Source: an uncultured Clostridia bacterium (GTDB lineage Bacteria; Bacillota; Clostridia; Monoglobales; Monoglobaceae). Taken from it: 64,000 nt of DNA. The translations under genes were made by a program, and so were the position numbers. The DNA lies in assembly GCA_947631965.1 (NCBI GenBank), contig CANRNL010000002.1, forward strand, positions 1 to 64,000. The letters run 5' to 3'. Position 1 is the first letter of the stretch; the number at the start of each line of letters is the position of its first letter. Of the stretch, positions 56,035 to 64,000 are shown piece by piece. The notes below the pieces were generated by a model. That model saw only the letters and a list, made by a program, of their open reading frames with translations, did not search any database and was not told where the DNA came from.

Positions 56035-58551
56035 ATGGAACAGTACACGGTCAGCGGAATGAGCTGTGCCGCGTGCAGCGCGAGAATTGAAAAGGCGGTT
56101 TCAAAGGTCGAGGGCGTTACCGAATGTTCGGTAAGCCTGCTTACCAATTCTATGTCGGTCGAAGGAACAGCGTCAGAGCGGGATATAATCGCGGCGGTCG
56201 AAGCGGCAGGTTATAAGGCTCAGAAAAAGGGTGCGCGCTCCGTCGCGGCGGACAGTGCCGAGGATGACGACCCGCTTGCGGATAATACAACGCCGCAGCT
56301 TAAACGCCGCCTGGCGGCGTCACTGGTGCTTCTGGCGGTACTAATGTATTTTTCGATGGGCGCTATGATGTGGGGCTTTCCGGTACCATCTTTTTTTGTC
56401 GGAAATCACGTTGCTATGGGACTTTTACAGCTTTTGCTGACCATAGCGGTTATGATTATAAACAAACGCTTTTTCGTAAGCGGGTTTAAAAGTCTTATCC
56501 ACAGAGCGCCGAATATGGACGCGCTTGTGGCTCTCGGCGCGGGCGCGGCGTTTGTCTACAGCACATATGCGCTCTTCGCTATGACGGGGGCGCAGGCGGC
56601 GGGCGACGCCGAAGCGGTTATGAGCTATATGCACGAGCTTTATTTTGAGTCCGCAGCGACAATACTCACGCTTATCACGGTCGGTAAAATGCTTGAATCC
56701 CGTTCAAAGGGAAAGACTACCGACGCGCTCAAGGGTCTTATGAAGCTTGCGCCAAAGACCGCGACGGTTGTAAGAGACGGCGCGGAGGTTGAAATCCCCG
56801 TCGGAGACGTTTTAAAGGGAGATATATTTGTCGTGCGCCCCGGCAGCAATATTCCGGTTGACGGAATAATAATTGAGGGCGGCAGCGCGGTAGACGAGTC
56901 CGCGCTGACCGGCGAGAGCATACCGGTTGATAAGGCGGTCGGCGACGAGGTGTATACCGGTACGGTAAACCGTTCCGGATTTATAAAATGCAAAGCGTCT
57001 AAGGTGGGAGAGGACACGGCTCTCGCGCAGATTATCCGTATGGTAAGCGATGCGGCGGCTTCAAAGGCTCCTATAGCTAAAGTCGCGGACAAGGTTTCGG
57101 GAGTTTTTGTGCCTGTGGTAATCTGTCTTGCCGCAGTCACGATTTTGATATGGTTGATTGCGGGATACGGCGTAGGTTTTGCACTTGCGAGAGGAATTTC
57201 GGTTTTGGTTATAAGCTGTCCGTGTGCGCTCGGTCTGGCAACTCCCGTCGCAATTATGGTCGGAAGCGGCGTGGGCGCGAAAAACGGCATACTGTTTAAA
57301 ACCGCCGTATCTCTTGAGGAAACGGGGCGTGTAAGAACAGTCGCGCTCGATAAAACGGGAACCATTACGAGCGGACAGCCGAGAGTGACCGATATAATTA
57401 CGGCAGACGGTGTGAGCGAACGTGAGCTTATGAAAACGGCGTATTCCCTTGAAAAAAAGAGCGAGCATCCGCTGGCAAAGGCGATGCTTGAAAAAGCCGG
57501 AGAAATGGGGCTTGACTTTGACGAGGTATCGGAGTTCGAGGCGCTTCCGGGAAACGGACTTACGGCTTTGCGCGGCGGCAAAAGAATATCGGGAGGAAAT
57601 CTCAAATTTATAAGCGGACGCGCCGAGGTCGGAAATGAAATAAAATCCAAGGCGGAGACGCTGGCGGCTGAGGGAAAAACGCCTTTGTTTTTCAGTGACG
57701 AAAGCGGTATTATGGGAATTATTGCCGTTGCCGACACGATAAAAGAGGACAGCCCGCAAGCAATACGCGAGCTTCGCAATATGGGAGTACGCGTGGTTAT
57801 GCTAACCGGAGATAACGAACAGACCGCAAACGCGATAGGCGCACAGGCGGGAGTTGACGAGGTTATCGCGGGAGTATTGCCCGACGGAAAAGAGAGTGTT
57901 ATACAAGAACTTAAAAAATCGGGCAAGACGGCTATGGTCGGCGACGGAATAAACGATGCTCCGGCTCTTACGAGAGCGGATATGGGAATAGCTATCGGCG
58001 CGGGAACAGATGTGGCGATAGACGCGGCGGACGTAGTTTTGATGAACAGCAAGCTTACGGATGTTTCGGCGGCGATAAGACTGAGCAGGGCGACGCTCAG
58101 AAATATTTACGAGAATCTGTTTTGGGCGTTTATATATAATGTCATAGGAATACCTATCGCGGCGGGTGCGCTTATAATACCGCTCGGATTGAGGCTGAAT
58201 CCTATGATAGCGGCGGCGGCGATGAGCCTGTCAAGCTTTTGCGTTGTGACAAACGCGCTCAGACTTAATTTAGTTAACATAAGAAGTACAAAAAGGGACA
58301 GAAAAATTAAAGGCGTAAAAGCCGTAAAAATAAGAGAGGAGAATAAAAAAGTGGAAAAGACAATAAAAATCGAAGGTATGATGTGCGGGCACTGCGAGGC
58401 GAGAGTAAAGCAGAGCCTTGAAGCTCTCCCACAGGTTGACTCGGCGGTTGTGAGCCACGAGAGCGGAACGGCGGTACTCACTTTAAACGCGGATGTATCT
58501 GATGATGTTTTAAAGCAGACGGTAGAAAAAGAGGGTTACAAGGTAATCTGA
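56035..58551 (+). CDS. copA: Copper-exporting P1B-type ATPase with N- and C-terminal metal-binding domains
   Basis: CopA pumps Cu+ out of the cytosol. The 838-residue protein has an N-terminal HMA domain ([14 protein letters not shown], residues 8-21) and membrane helices. The actuator has TGES (about 293). The transport motif is CPC in [13 protein letters not shown] (about 397), and phosphorylation is at DKTGT (about 440). The SEHPLAKAM nucleotide-domain motif, [13 protein letters not shown] (about 640) and MSLSS in the last helix follow. After the last helix a basic linker leads to a second HMA domain ([13 protein letters not shown], about 780-792), an unusual C-terminal placement. ATG at 56035 follows a GTGAGCGG stretch. 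It is driven by the palindromic promoter; no separate copZ or csoR is in the window. Confidence 0.94.
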   Translation: MEQYTVSGMSCAACSARIEKAVSKVEGVTECSVSLLTNSMSVEGTASERDIIAAVEAAGYKAQKKGARSVAADSAEDDDPLADNTTPQLKRRLAASLVLLAVLMYFSMGAMMWGFPVPSFFVGNHVAMGLLQLLLTIAVMIINKRFFVSGFKSLIHRAPNMDALVALGAGAAFVYSTYALFAMTGAQAAGDAEAVMSYMHELYFESAATILTLITVGKMLESRSKGKTTDALKGLMKLAPKTATVVRDGAEVEIPVGDVLKGDIFVVRPGSNIPVDGIIIEGGSAVDESALTGESIPVDKAVGDEVYTGTVNRSGFIKCKASKVGEDTALAQIIRMVSDAAASKAPIAKVADKVSGVFVPVVICLAAVTILIWLIAGYGVGFALARGISVLVISCPCALGLATPVAIMVGSGVGAKNGILFKTAVSLEETGRVRTVALDKTGTITSGQPRVTDIITADGVSERELMKTAYSLEKKSEHPLAKAMLEKAGEMGLDFDEVSEFEALPGNGLTALRGGKRISGGNLKFISGRAEVGNEIKSKAETLAAEGKTPLFFSDESGIMGIIAVADTIKEDSPQAIRELRNMGVRVVMLTGDNEQTANAIGAQAGVDEVIAGVLPDGKESVIQELKKSGKTAMVGDGINDAPALTRADMGIAIGAGTDVAIDAADVVLMNSKLTDVSAAIRLSRATLRNIYENLFWAFIYNVIGIPIAAGALIIPLGLRLNPMIAAAAMSLSSFCVVTNALRLNLVNIRSTKRDRKIKGVKAVKIREENKKVEKTIKIEGMMCGHCEARVKQSLEALPQVDSAVVSHESGTAVLTLNADVSDDVLKQTVEKEGYKVI
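58351..58551 (+). CDS. Possible internally started CopZ-like copper chaperone (in frame within copA)
   Basis: In the linker before the C-terminal HMA domain there is AGGAG at 58337-58341. Nine nt further on, an in-frame GTG at 58351 could start a free 66-residue protein. That product ([20 protein letters not shown] and the rest) would be a complete CopZ-type chaperone with one CxxC site. Making both CopA and a soluble chaperone from one gene is known in Escherichia coli, by frameshifting. Internal initiation here is an inference. Confidence 0.4.
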   Translation: MEKTIKIEGMMCGHCEARVKQSLEALPQVDSAVVSHESGTAVLTLNADVSDDVLKQTVEKEGYKVI

Positions 58552-58563
58552 GACAATTTAATA

Positions 58564-58600
58564 AATAAAGCGCAAATCCGTTTTGGGTTTGCGTTTTATT
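58564..58600 (+). terminator. Terminator of copA
   Basis: AATAAAGCGCAAATCC pairs with GGGTTTGCGTTTTATT (with G-U pairs) around a short loop, followed by TTTAATTT. Confidence 0.75.
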
Positions 58601-58608
58601 TAATTTAA

Positions 58609-58637
58609 TTGACAATACGCTTTTGATGTGGTAAAAT
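58609..58637 (+). promoter_or_regulatory. Promoter of the dehydrogenase-ABC-ribulokinase operon
   Basis: TTGACA at 58609-58614, a 17-bp spacer and TAAAAT at 58632-58637, with extended TGG. Confidence 0.7.
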
Positions 58638-58654
58638 TTAGTAGGTGAATTTTT

Positions 58655-59746
58655 ATGAACAATTATACTATGCTTCTCCCGAATTATTCAATAGGGGAGG
58701 ACTGTTATGATAAAATACCCGAATATTGCGAAAAATACGGTACAAAGGCGGTCGTTATAGGCGGTGAGCGCGCTATGGCGGCGGCGAAGCCGTATCTTAC
58801 CGCCGCGCTTGCCGACAGCAAAATTTCAATCACCGACTTTATTCACTTCGGCGGCGAGGCGAGCTACGAGAACGTGGATATGCTTATGGGAAATGAGGCG
58901 GTCAAGTCGGCGGATATGCTTTTCGCTGTGGGCGGAGGCAAGGCTACCGACACCTGCAAGTGCCTCGGCGACAAGACCGGACTTCCCGTTTTTACTTTTC
59001 CGACAATCGCATCAAACTGTTCCTGCTGTACGAGCGTATCTATAATGTACCATTCGGACGGTACGTTTGCCGAGCCGTATTTTTTTCTTCAGCCGCCGGT
59101 TCACGCTTTTATAAATACGAAAATAATGTGCGAGGCTCCGTATAAGTATTTATGGGCGGGTATGGGCGATACCTACGCAAAATTTTATGAGTGTACGATT
59201 TCGGCGAGAGGCGAACAGCTTGAACATTACACGGGTTTTGGAGTTAATATGAGCGGAATGTGCGTCGAGCCGATTTTGATGTACGGCAAAAAGGCTCTCG
59301 AAGATAACAAGAGGGGCGTTTGCTCCCACGAGTTTAAAGAGGTGGTTCTGGCTATCGCCGCCGTAACTGCGCTCGTTTCGATATATCTTACGCGCGACCA
59401 CACGCCCGATTATAATAGCGGATTGGCTCACGCAATTTTTTACACGCTGACCTCGGTTAAAAACATAGAGGAAAATCATCTTCACGGCGAGGTAGTGGCT
59501 TTCGGCGTGCTTATATGCCTTCTTGTTGACGGTCAGCGCGATGAGTTTGAAAAAATATATAAGTTCAATAAAAGCGTCGGTCTGCCTACCTCTCTTGAGA
59601 ATATTGAGATAAGCCGAGAGCAGATGGACGCGCTTATTCCGAATATACCAAATATGTCGGACGTGCGGCACAATCCGTATATCGTCACCGAGGATATGCT
59701 AAGGCGGGCGTTTGACGAGCTTGACGAATACAATAAGAAAAATTGA
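58655..59746 (+). CDS. Iron-containing alcohol dehydrogenase family protein (GldA-like)
   Basis: This is a 363-residue group III dehydrogenase with an N-terminal NAD(P)-binding part (FAVGGGKATDTCKCL, about residues 90-104; TFPTIASNCSCCTSVS) and a C-terminal helical metal domain. Metal ligands are likely the Asp in AGMGDTYAKFYE (about 170) and the His residues in SGLAHAIFY and ENHLHGEVVAFG (about 252-275). These are the positions used in glycerol dehydrogenase. It probably interconverts a polyol and a ketose or aldehyde. Substrate is unknown. It is the first gene of an operon, with 39 nt to the lipoprotein gene and no promoter between. Confidence 0.85.
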   Translation: MNNYTMLLPNYSIGEDCYDKIPEYCEKYGTKAVVIGGERAMAAAKPYLTAALADSKISITDFIHFGGEASYENVDMLMGNEAVKSADMLFAVGGGKATDTCKCLGDKTGLPVFTFPTIASNCSCCTSVSIMYHSDGTFAEPYFFLQPPVHAFINTKIMCEAPYKYLWAGMGDTYAKFYECTISARGEQLEHYTGFGVNMSGMCVEPILMYGKKALEDNKRGVCSHEFKEVVLAIAAVTALVSIYLTRDHTPDYNSGLAHAIFYTLTSVKNIEENHLHGEVVAFGVLICLLVDGQRDEFEKIYKFNKSVGLPTSLENIEISREQMDALIPNIPNMSDVRHNPYIVTEDMLRRAFDELDEYNKKN

Positions 59747-59785
59747 AATAAATTAAAAATTTAATATAAGAAAGGTTGATAAAAT

Positions 59786-60799
59786 TTGAAAATCAAAAAA
59801 ATCTTAAAGGCAGTTTCGGCGTTTGCACTTTGCGCCGCGCTTGTGGGCGCGGTTTCGGGCTGCGGCAGCGATACGCAGAGTGGCACGACGGGAGAAAACA
59901 CTCAGGACAAGGTTAAAGTGGGAATTATATTGCAGATTGAGAACGGCGCGTTCACGGATATGAGAGACGGCTTTATAGAGGGCCTGCGCGAGGCGGGTTA
60001 CACCGAGGACAAGTGCGAGATAGACTATAAATGCGCTCAGGGCGATATGTCCAATCTTAACACCATTGTTCAGGATATGATAAGCAGCGGCAAGGACCTT
60101 GTAGCAACGGTTGCAACGCCCGCATCGCAGGCGTTTGTAAGCGCTGAGTCGGGCATACCGAACATATTTATTTCGGTTAGCAACCCTGTCGGAGCCGGAA
60201 TTATCAGCGATATGAACAAGCCGGACAAAAATTCTACCGGAACTTCAAACGCGGTGCCGGTAGAGGATATTCTGGGACTTGCCGAAAAGCTCACTCCCGA
60301 CATTCAGACCTACGGACTTTTGTACTGCACCAACGAGATAAACTCGGTTACGACCTGCAACAACGCGAAGGAGTATCTCGACAGCAAGGGAATAAAGTAT
60401 GTTGAGTCGGTCGTTACAAATTCTTCCGAGGTACAGCAGGCTACTCAGGCGCTTGCGGGCAGTGTCGACGCTATTTTCGTTCCCAACGACAGCGTTATCC
60501 AGAACGCTATGCCGCAGGTTGCGGGAATTGCGCGCGACGCGAAGATACCCGTTTACGGTTCGTCGGCTACTATGGTTGATTCGGGCGCGTTTGCTACAGT
60601 TGCCATCAGCGACGTTGAAATAGGCAAAATTTCGGCACAAAAGGCGGTTGAATATTTGAGCGGAACTCCTATCGAGGAAATTCCCGCGGTTGTTGTTCCC
60701 GCTTCGGATATGGTTATAAATCAGACCACGGCGGATGCGCTCGGAATTGAGCTGACCGACGATGTTAAGAGCAACGCGAAATTTGTTACCGACAAATAA
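59786..60799 (+). CDS. ABC importer substrate-binding lipoprotein (TrpX/ABC_sub_bind family)
   Basis: The 337-residue protein has a lipoprotein signal ending in VSGCGSD (Cys about residue 26). A two-lobed periplasmic-binding fold of the ABC_sub_bind type follows: KVGIILQIENGAFTDMRDGFIEGLREAGY (first lobe start), NPVGAGII, and PVYGSSATMVDSGA in the second lobe. Characterised relatives bind aromatic amino acids (TrpX). Here the neighbours are a dehydrogenase and ribulokinase, so the ligand may differ. The start is TTG at 59786, about 10 nt after AAAGG. LspA in this window would process it. Confidence 0.88.
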   Translation: MKIKKILKAVSAFALCAALVGAVSGCGSDTQSGTTGENTQDKVKVGIILQIENGAFTDMRDGFIEGLREAGYTEDKCEIDYKCAQGDMSNLNTIVQDMISSGKDLVATVATPASQAFVSAESGIPNIFISVSNPVGAGIISDMNKPDKNSTGTSNAVPVEDILGLAEKLTPDIQTYGLLYCTNEINSVTTCNNAKEYLDSKGIKYVESVVTNSSEVQQATQALAGSVDAIFVPNDSVIQNAMPQVAGIARDAKIPVYGSSATMVDSGAFATVAISDVEIGKISAQKAVEYLSGTPIEEIPAVVVPASDMVINQTTADALGIELTDDVKSNAKFVTDK

Positions 60800-60813
60800 A
60801 TATCTGAAATTTT

Positions 60814-60851
60814 GAAAACAGCGTCACAGGGTTACCTGTGACGCGGTTTTC
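60814..60851 (+). terminator. Intercistronic hairpin after the binding-protein gene
   Basis: GAAAAC, one mismatch, then GCGTCACAGG pairs with CCTGTGACGC and GTTTTC around a GTTA loop: 16 paired bases. The following sequence is only mildly T-rich, so partial termination or mRNA 3'-end protection is plausible. Confidence 0.7.
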
Positions 60852-60881
60852 ATACTTCTTACGAAAAGAGGATTGATTGAA

Positions 60882-61799
60882 ATGTCGCTTGTCTTAGGTG
60901 CGCTTCAGCTTGGCGTTATGTACGGACTTTTGGCAATCGGAATATTTATATCGTTCAGGATTTTAAATATTCCCGATTTGACTACCGAGGGTTCGTTCGG
61001 CTTCGGGCTGTGCGTGAGCGCGATGATAACTATTGCGGGGCACCCGTATTTCGCCGTGCTTGCCGGCTGTCTGGCGGGAGCTTTGGCGGGAGTTATAACG
61101 GGACTTTTGACCACTAAATGCAAAATACATCCCATTTTGGCGGGAATTTTGACTATGACGGGTCTTTATTCCATAAACCTGTTTGTTATGAAGGGCAGTT
61201 CCAATGTCAGTCTTATAAATACCGACACTGTTTTTTCGGACATACGCGCACTTTTGCCGTTTTTATCGAAGGACGTGTCGAGGCTCGCGGTGATAATTGT
61301 ACTTACCGCCGTGGCTGCGGTATTGGTTGCGGCGTTTTTTAAAACGCGCCTCGGACTGAGCATACGCGCGGCGGGCGACAATGAAACCATGGTAAGGGCT
61401 TCGTCGATAAACGTAGACCGCGTCAAGGTGATTTCGCTTGCGGTCAGCAACGCCTGTGTTGCGCTCAACGGTGCAATTTTGGCACAATACCAGGACTATG
61501 CGGACATAAGCACCGGTTCGGGAATGTTGATTGTGGGACTTGCGTCGGTTATAATCGGAGAGGCGTTTTTCGGCAAGCGCGGAGTTACGGTCGGCATTAT
61601 AAGCGCGGTGATAGGTTCTACTATTTACAGAATAATAATAACCGTAATCACCAAGTATTTGATAACGTCAAGTATGGCTTCCGCGTCGTGGCTGAAGCTG
61701 ATAAGCGCGGTAATAGTAGGAATTGCGCTGTCGATTCCCGCGATAAAGTCCGCGTTTGCAAAATTTAAGATGAAGAAGGGAGGGCCTTTCGGTGCTTAA
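60882..61799 (+). CDS. ABC importer permease (TrpY-like)
   Basis: This is a 305-residue permease with about eight to nine hydrophobic segments, of the branched-chain/ribose-like inner-membrane type that partners ABC_sub_bind proteins. Typical segments are GLLAIGIFISFRILNIPDLTTEGSF (first helices), KTRLGLSIRAAGDNETMVRAS (cytosolic coupling loop, about residues 160-180) and GEAFFGKRGVTVG. ATG at 60882 is about 10 nt after AGAGG. An upstream in-frame TTG is too close to it. The 3' end overlaps the ATPase gene by 8 nt. Confidence 0.88.
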   Translation: MSLVLGALQLGVMYGLLAIGIFISFRILNIPDLTTEGSFGFGLCVSAMITIAGHPYFAVLAGCLAGALAGVITGLLTTKCKIHPILAGILTMTGLYSINLFVMKGSSNVSLINTDTVFSDIRALLPFLSKDVSRLAVIIVLTAVAAVLVAAFFKTRLGLSIRAAGDNETMVRASSINVDRVKVISLAVSNACVALNGAILAQYQDYADISTGSGMLIVGLASVIIGEAFFGKRGVTVGIISAVIGSTIYRIIITVITKYLITSSMASASWLKLISAVIVGIALSIPAIKSAFAKFKMKKGGPFGA

Positions 61800-62601
61800 A
61801 CTCGAATCAGTTTCAAAAACCTTTTCAAAGGATACGCCGAACGAGCATAAGGCGCTCGATAATCTTTCGCTTGCGGTTGACAGCGGTGAGTTTGTAACCG
61901 TTGTCGGCTCCAACGGCGCCGGAAAATCCACCCTCTTTAACGCTATATGCGGAACGTTTATGGTCGACGCCGGTGCGATTATGCTCGACAATAAGGATAT
62001 AACCTATTTGCCCGATTTTAAGCGTGCGAGAGTTATCGGGCGCGTTTTTCAGGACCCTATGAAGGGTACGGCTCCGAATCTTACAATAGAGGAAAATCTG
62101 GCTCTTGCATATTCGGGCGGGAACGGTCGTATGTTGGGGTTTGCGTTAAACTCCAAGGCGGTCGAAAAATTCAGGACTGAGCTTGAAAAGTTCGGAATGG
62201 GGCTTGAAAACAGGATGAAAACCAAGGTTGGGCTGCTTTCGGGCGGTCAGCGTCAGGCGGTGACGCTTTTGATGTGTACGATTGTACCTCCGAGATTGCT
62301 CCTTCTGGATGAGCATACCGCGGCTCTCGACCCCGCTATGTCGGACAAAATTATGGAGATAACCAAGGATATTGTAAAATCCAATAATCTCACTACCATT
62401 ATGATAACGCATAATCTCAATTTTGCTATGCGTACCGGAACCCGTACCATTATGATGGACAGCGGAAAAATCATTCTTGATATTTCGGGCGAGGAGCGCG
62501 ATAAAATGTCGCTTAGTGAGCTGTTAGAGCTATATTCGCAAAGAAGCGACAAAGTGTTTGACAACGACAGAATGTTGCTTACAAAAAGAACTGAAATTTA
62601 A
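61792..62601 (+). CDS. ABC importer ATP-binding protein (TrpZ-like)
   Basis: This is a 269-residue cytosolic ATPase. Walker A is GSNGAGKSTLFNAI (about residues 38-51), and the Q-loop is in GRVFQDPMKGTAP. The signature is LSGGQRQAVTLLM (about 148), Walker B is LLLLDEHTAALDP and the H-loop is MITHNLNFAM. The Q of the LSGGQ box is present and no residue is missing. GTG at 61792 follows GGGAGGG and overlaps the permease stop, the usual coupling of permease and ATPase. Confidence 0.92.
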   Translation: MLKLESVSKTFSKDTPNEHKALDNLSLAVDSGEFVTVVGSNGAGKSTLFNAICGTFMVDAGAIMLDNKDITYLPDFKRARVIGRVFQDPMKGTAPNLTIEENLALAYSGGNGRMLGFALNSKAVEKFRTELEKFGMGLENRMKTKVGLLSGGQRQAVTLLMCTIVPPRLLLLDEHTAALDPAMSDKIMEITKDIVKSNNLTTIMITHNLNFAMRTGTRTIMMDSGKIILDISGEERDKMSLSELLELYSQRSDKVFDNDRMLLTKRTEI

Positions 62602-62625
62602 ATTCTATATAAGGACGTGATTTAA

Positions 62626-64000
62626 GTGAAGAAATATTCGCTGGGAATTGACTACGGTTCTCTGTCGGGGAGAGCCGTGCTTGTGGATTTGGAAACGGGC
62701 GAGGAGGTAGCTTCGAGCATATTTGAATATCCCCACGCGGTTATGAGCGACACTCTACCAAGCGGCAAAAAGCTTGAAAACGCTTTTGCGCTTCAGCACC
62801 CTCAGGATTATATCGATGTTTTGAAAAATACCGTTCCCGCGGTTATTTCGGAGGCGGGCGTGGAGCCGTCGCAGGTCGTGGGTATGGGAATCGACTTTAC
62901 CGCTTGCACGATGCTTCCGATACTTTCGGACGGAACTCCGCTTTGTATGACCGACAAATTTTCGGACGAGCCGCACGCGTATGTAAAGCTGTGGAAGCAT
63001 CACGCGGCGCAGGAGCAGGCGGACAGAATAAACGCTCTCGCCGAAAAGACGGAGCAGAAGTGTCTGAGCCGTTACGGAGGAAAAATCTCGTCCGAGTGGA
63101 TGTTTGCAAAAATTCTCGAAACCGTCGAAAAAGCGCCCGACGTATATGACAGCACCGAGCGTTTTATCGAGGCGGGAGACTGGATAGTGATGGTTTTAAC
63201 CGGAAACGAGACGCACAACTCCTGTATGGCGGGCTACAAAGCTATGTGGCACAAGAGAGACGGTTATCCAGACAATGAATTTTTCGGTGCGCTGAATCCG
63301 AAAATGAAAGATATAATCGGTACGAAAATCTCCGAGAACGTACTCCCGATGGGCGCGAAAGCGGGTGTTATAAATAAACGCGGCGCTGAGCTTACAGGAC
63401 TTTGCGAGGGTACGGCGGTCGCGGTTTCAAACGTTGACGCGCACGTTGCGCTTCCCGCGTGCGGTATAACCTCAAGCGGAAAAATGCTTATGATAATGGG
63501 TACGTCCACCTGTCATATTTTGATGGGCGACGAGGAGGTTAACGTTCCCGGAATATGCGGCGTGGTTGAGGACGGCGTTCTGCCGAGTCTGTTCGGATAC
63601 GAGGCGGGTCAGTCCTGCGTCGGCGACCATTTTGAATGGTTCGTAAAGAACTGCGTCAGCCGAGAGTATATGGAGAACGCCGAAAAGCAGGGAGTAAACA
63701 TACACAAATATCTGCGCGAGAAGGCGAAAAGGCTCAAGGTGGGCGAGAGCGGACTTGTCGCGCTCGACTGGTGGAACGGAAACAGGAGCATACTCGTCGA
63801 CGTTGACTTGAGCGGCGTTATTTTGGGTATGACTCTTTCGACCAAGCCGGAGGAGATTTACCGTGCGCTTTTGGAAGCGACCGCCTACGGCACGAGAGTG
63901 ATTATCGACAATTTTGAGGAAAACGGAGTTAAAATATCCGAACTTTACGCGGCGGGAGGAATTGCGGAAAAGGATGAGCTTATGATGCAGATTTACGCCG
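62626..64000 (+). CDS. araB: Ribulokinase (FGGY family), 3' end beyond the window
   Basis: Ribulokinase phosphorylates L- or D-ribulose and sometimes ribitol or arabitol, feeding the pentose phosphate pathway. The 458 codons seen contain the N-terminal ATPase-fold start YSLGIDYGSLSGRAVLVDL, where GTLSGRA-like SGRA is typical of ribulokinase. GMGIDFTACTMLP, the NVDAHVALP motif, MGTSTCHI and VALDWWNGNRS are also present. Family length is about 540-560, so roughly 90 residues are missing at the right edge. GTG at 62626 follows AAGGACG, 24 nt after the ATPase gene. It belongs to the dehydrogenase-ABC operon. Confidence 0.92.
   Translation, partial: MKKYSLGIDYGSLSGRAVLVDLETGEEVASSIFEYPHAVMSDTLPSGKKLENAFALQHPQDYIDVLKNTVPAVISEAGVEPSQVVGMGIDFTACTMLPILSDGTPLCMTDKFSDEPHAYVKLWKHHAAQEQADRINALAEKTEQKCLSRYGGKISSEWMFAKILETVEKAPDVYDSTERFIEAGDWIVMVLTGNETHNSCMAGYKAMWHKRDGYPDNEFFGALNPKMKDIIGTKISENVLPMGAKAGVINKRGAELTGLCEGTAVAVSNVDAHVALPACGITSSGKMLMIMGTSTCHILMGDEEVNVPGICGVVEDGVLPSLFGYEAGQSCVGDHFEWFVKNCVSREYMENAEKQGVNIHKYLREKAKRLKVGESGLVALDWWNGNRSILVDVDLSGVILGMTLSTKPEEIYRALLEATAYGTRVIIDNFEENGVKISELYAAGGIAEKDELMMQIYA

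Noticed and set aside
56640-58052. Minus-strand open frame opposite copA
   Set aside because: Low-complexity Ser/Ile/Pro product expected from reading copA backwards; copA motifs are complete on the plus strand.
1-64000. CRISPR arrays, tRNA/rRNA genes, transposons, phage genes or att sites
   Set aside because: No spaced direct repeats, cloverleaf-like tRNA ends, transposase or integrase motifs were seen on either strand.

Overview
This window looks like a chromosomal segment of an uncultured, spore-forming, Gram-positive anaerobe of the class Clostridia. The sporulation genes gpr and spoIVA and a BofC-like gene indicate endospores. Pyruvate:ferredoxin oxidoreductase and ferredoxin-type pyrimidine synthesis (PyrK/PyrD) indicate anaerobic metabolism. 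The sepF-ylmH-divIVA division cluster and S-layer-homology (SLH) surface anchoring indicate a monoderm Firmicute. No close species is claimed. No tRNA, rRNA, CRISPR array, transposase, integrase or prophage module was seen.

Layout. 1-8.05 kb: rpsB-tsf facing rpsT, then gpr, hfq and the division cluster (HlyD-like adaptor, yggS/ylmE, sepF, ylmH, divIVA). 8.1-16.3 kb: one giant SLH-anchored, Ig-repeat surface protein lying between divIVA and lspA. 16.4-24.2 kb: lspA, rluD-type pseudouridine synthase, then the pyrBCFKD operon with an apparent one-base deletion in pyrB, radC and an SDR reductase. 24.3-29.2 kb: uvrB-uvrA. 29.3-34.1 kb: a second large secreted Ig-repeat protein without SLH domains. 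34.1-43.6 kb: BofC-like protein, class A PBP, zinc-ribbon protein, rsmA, flavin-binding protein, MATE transporter, sigma/anti-sigma pair and nucleoside hydrolase. 43.7-53.6 kb: nifJ (PFOR), spoIVA, a duplicated-cysteine-motif protein with cdd and a pyrimidine nucleoside phosphorylase, and typA. 53.8-64 kb: a cytosolic GH65-like glycosidase, copA, then an operon of an iron-type dehydrogenase, a three-gene ABC importer and ribulokinase, cut by the window end.

How parts work together. Pyrimidines are both made (pyrBCFKD) and salvaged (cdd, deoA/pdp, nucleoside hydrolase). The last operon reads as a predicted import-oxidise-phosphorylate route for a polyol or pentulose, using an importer of the TrpXYZ-like family. 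The two giant extracellular proteins share the same Ig-like repeat style and may act together at the cell surface.

Promoters are unusually easy to read: most have a TTGnnn -35, a spacer close to 17 bp and an extended TGn -10, often TAAAAT. The most striking non-coding signals are a perfect 14-bp-arm palindrome over a consensus promoter before copA, a 14-bp-arm palindrome carrying a SigE-like promoter before spoIVA, and two inverted copies of one hairpin bracketing the nucleoside hydrolase. I found no convincing wholly new defence or mobile system. The best candidates for something undescribed are the copper promoter and internal CopZ start, the duplicated CxxC/GFCxxH protein, and the dehydrogenase-ABC-ribulokinase operon.
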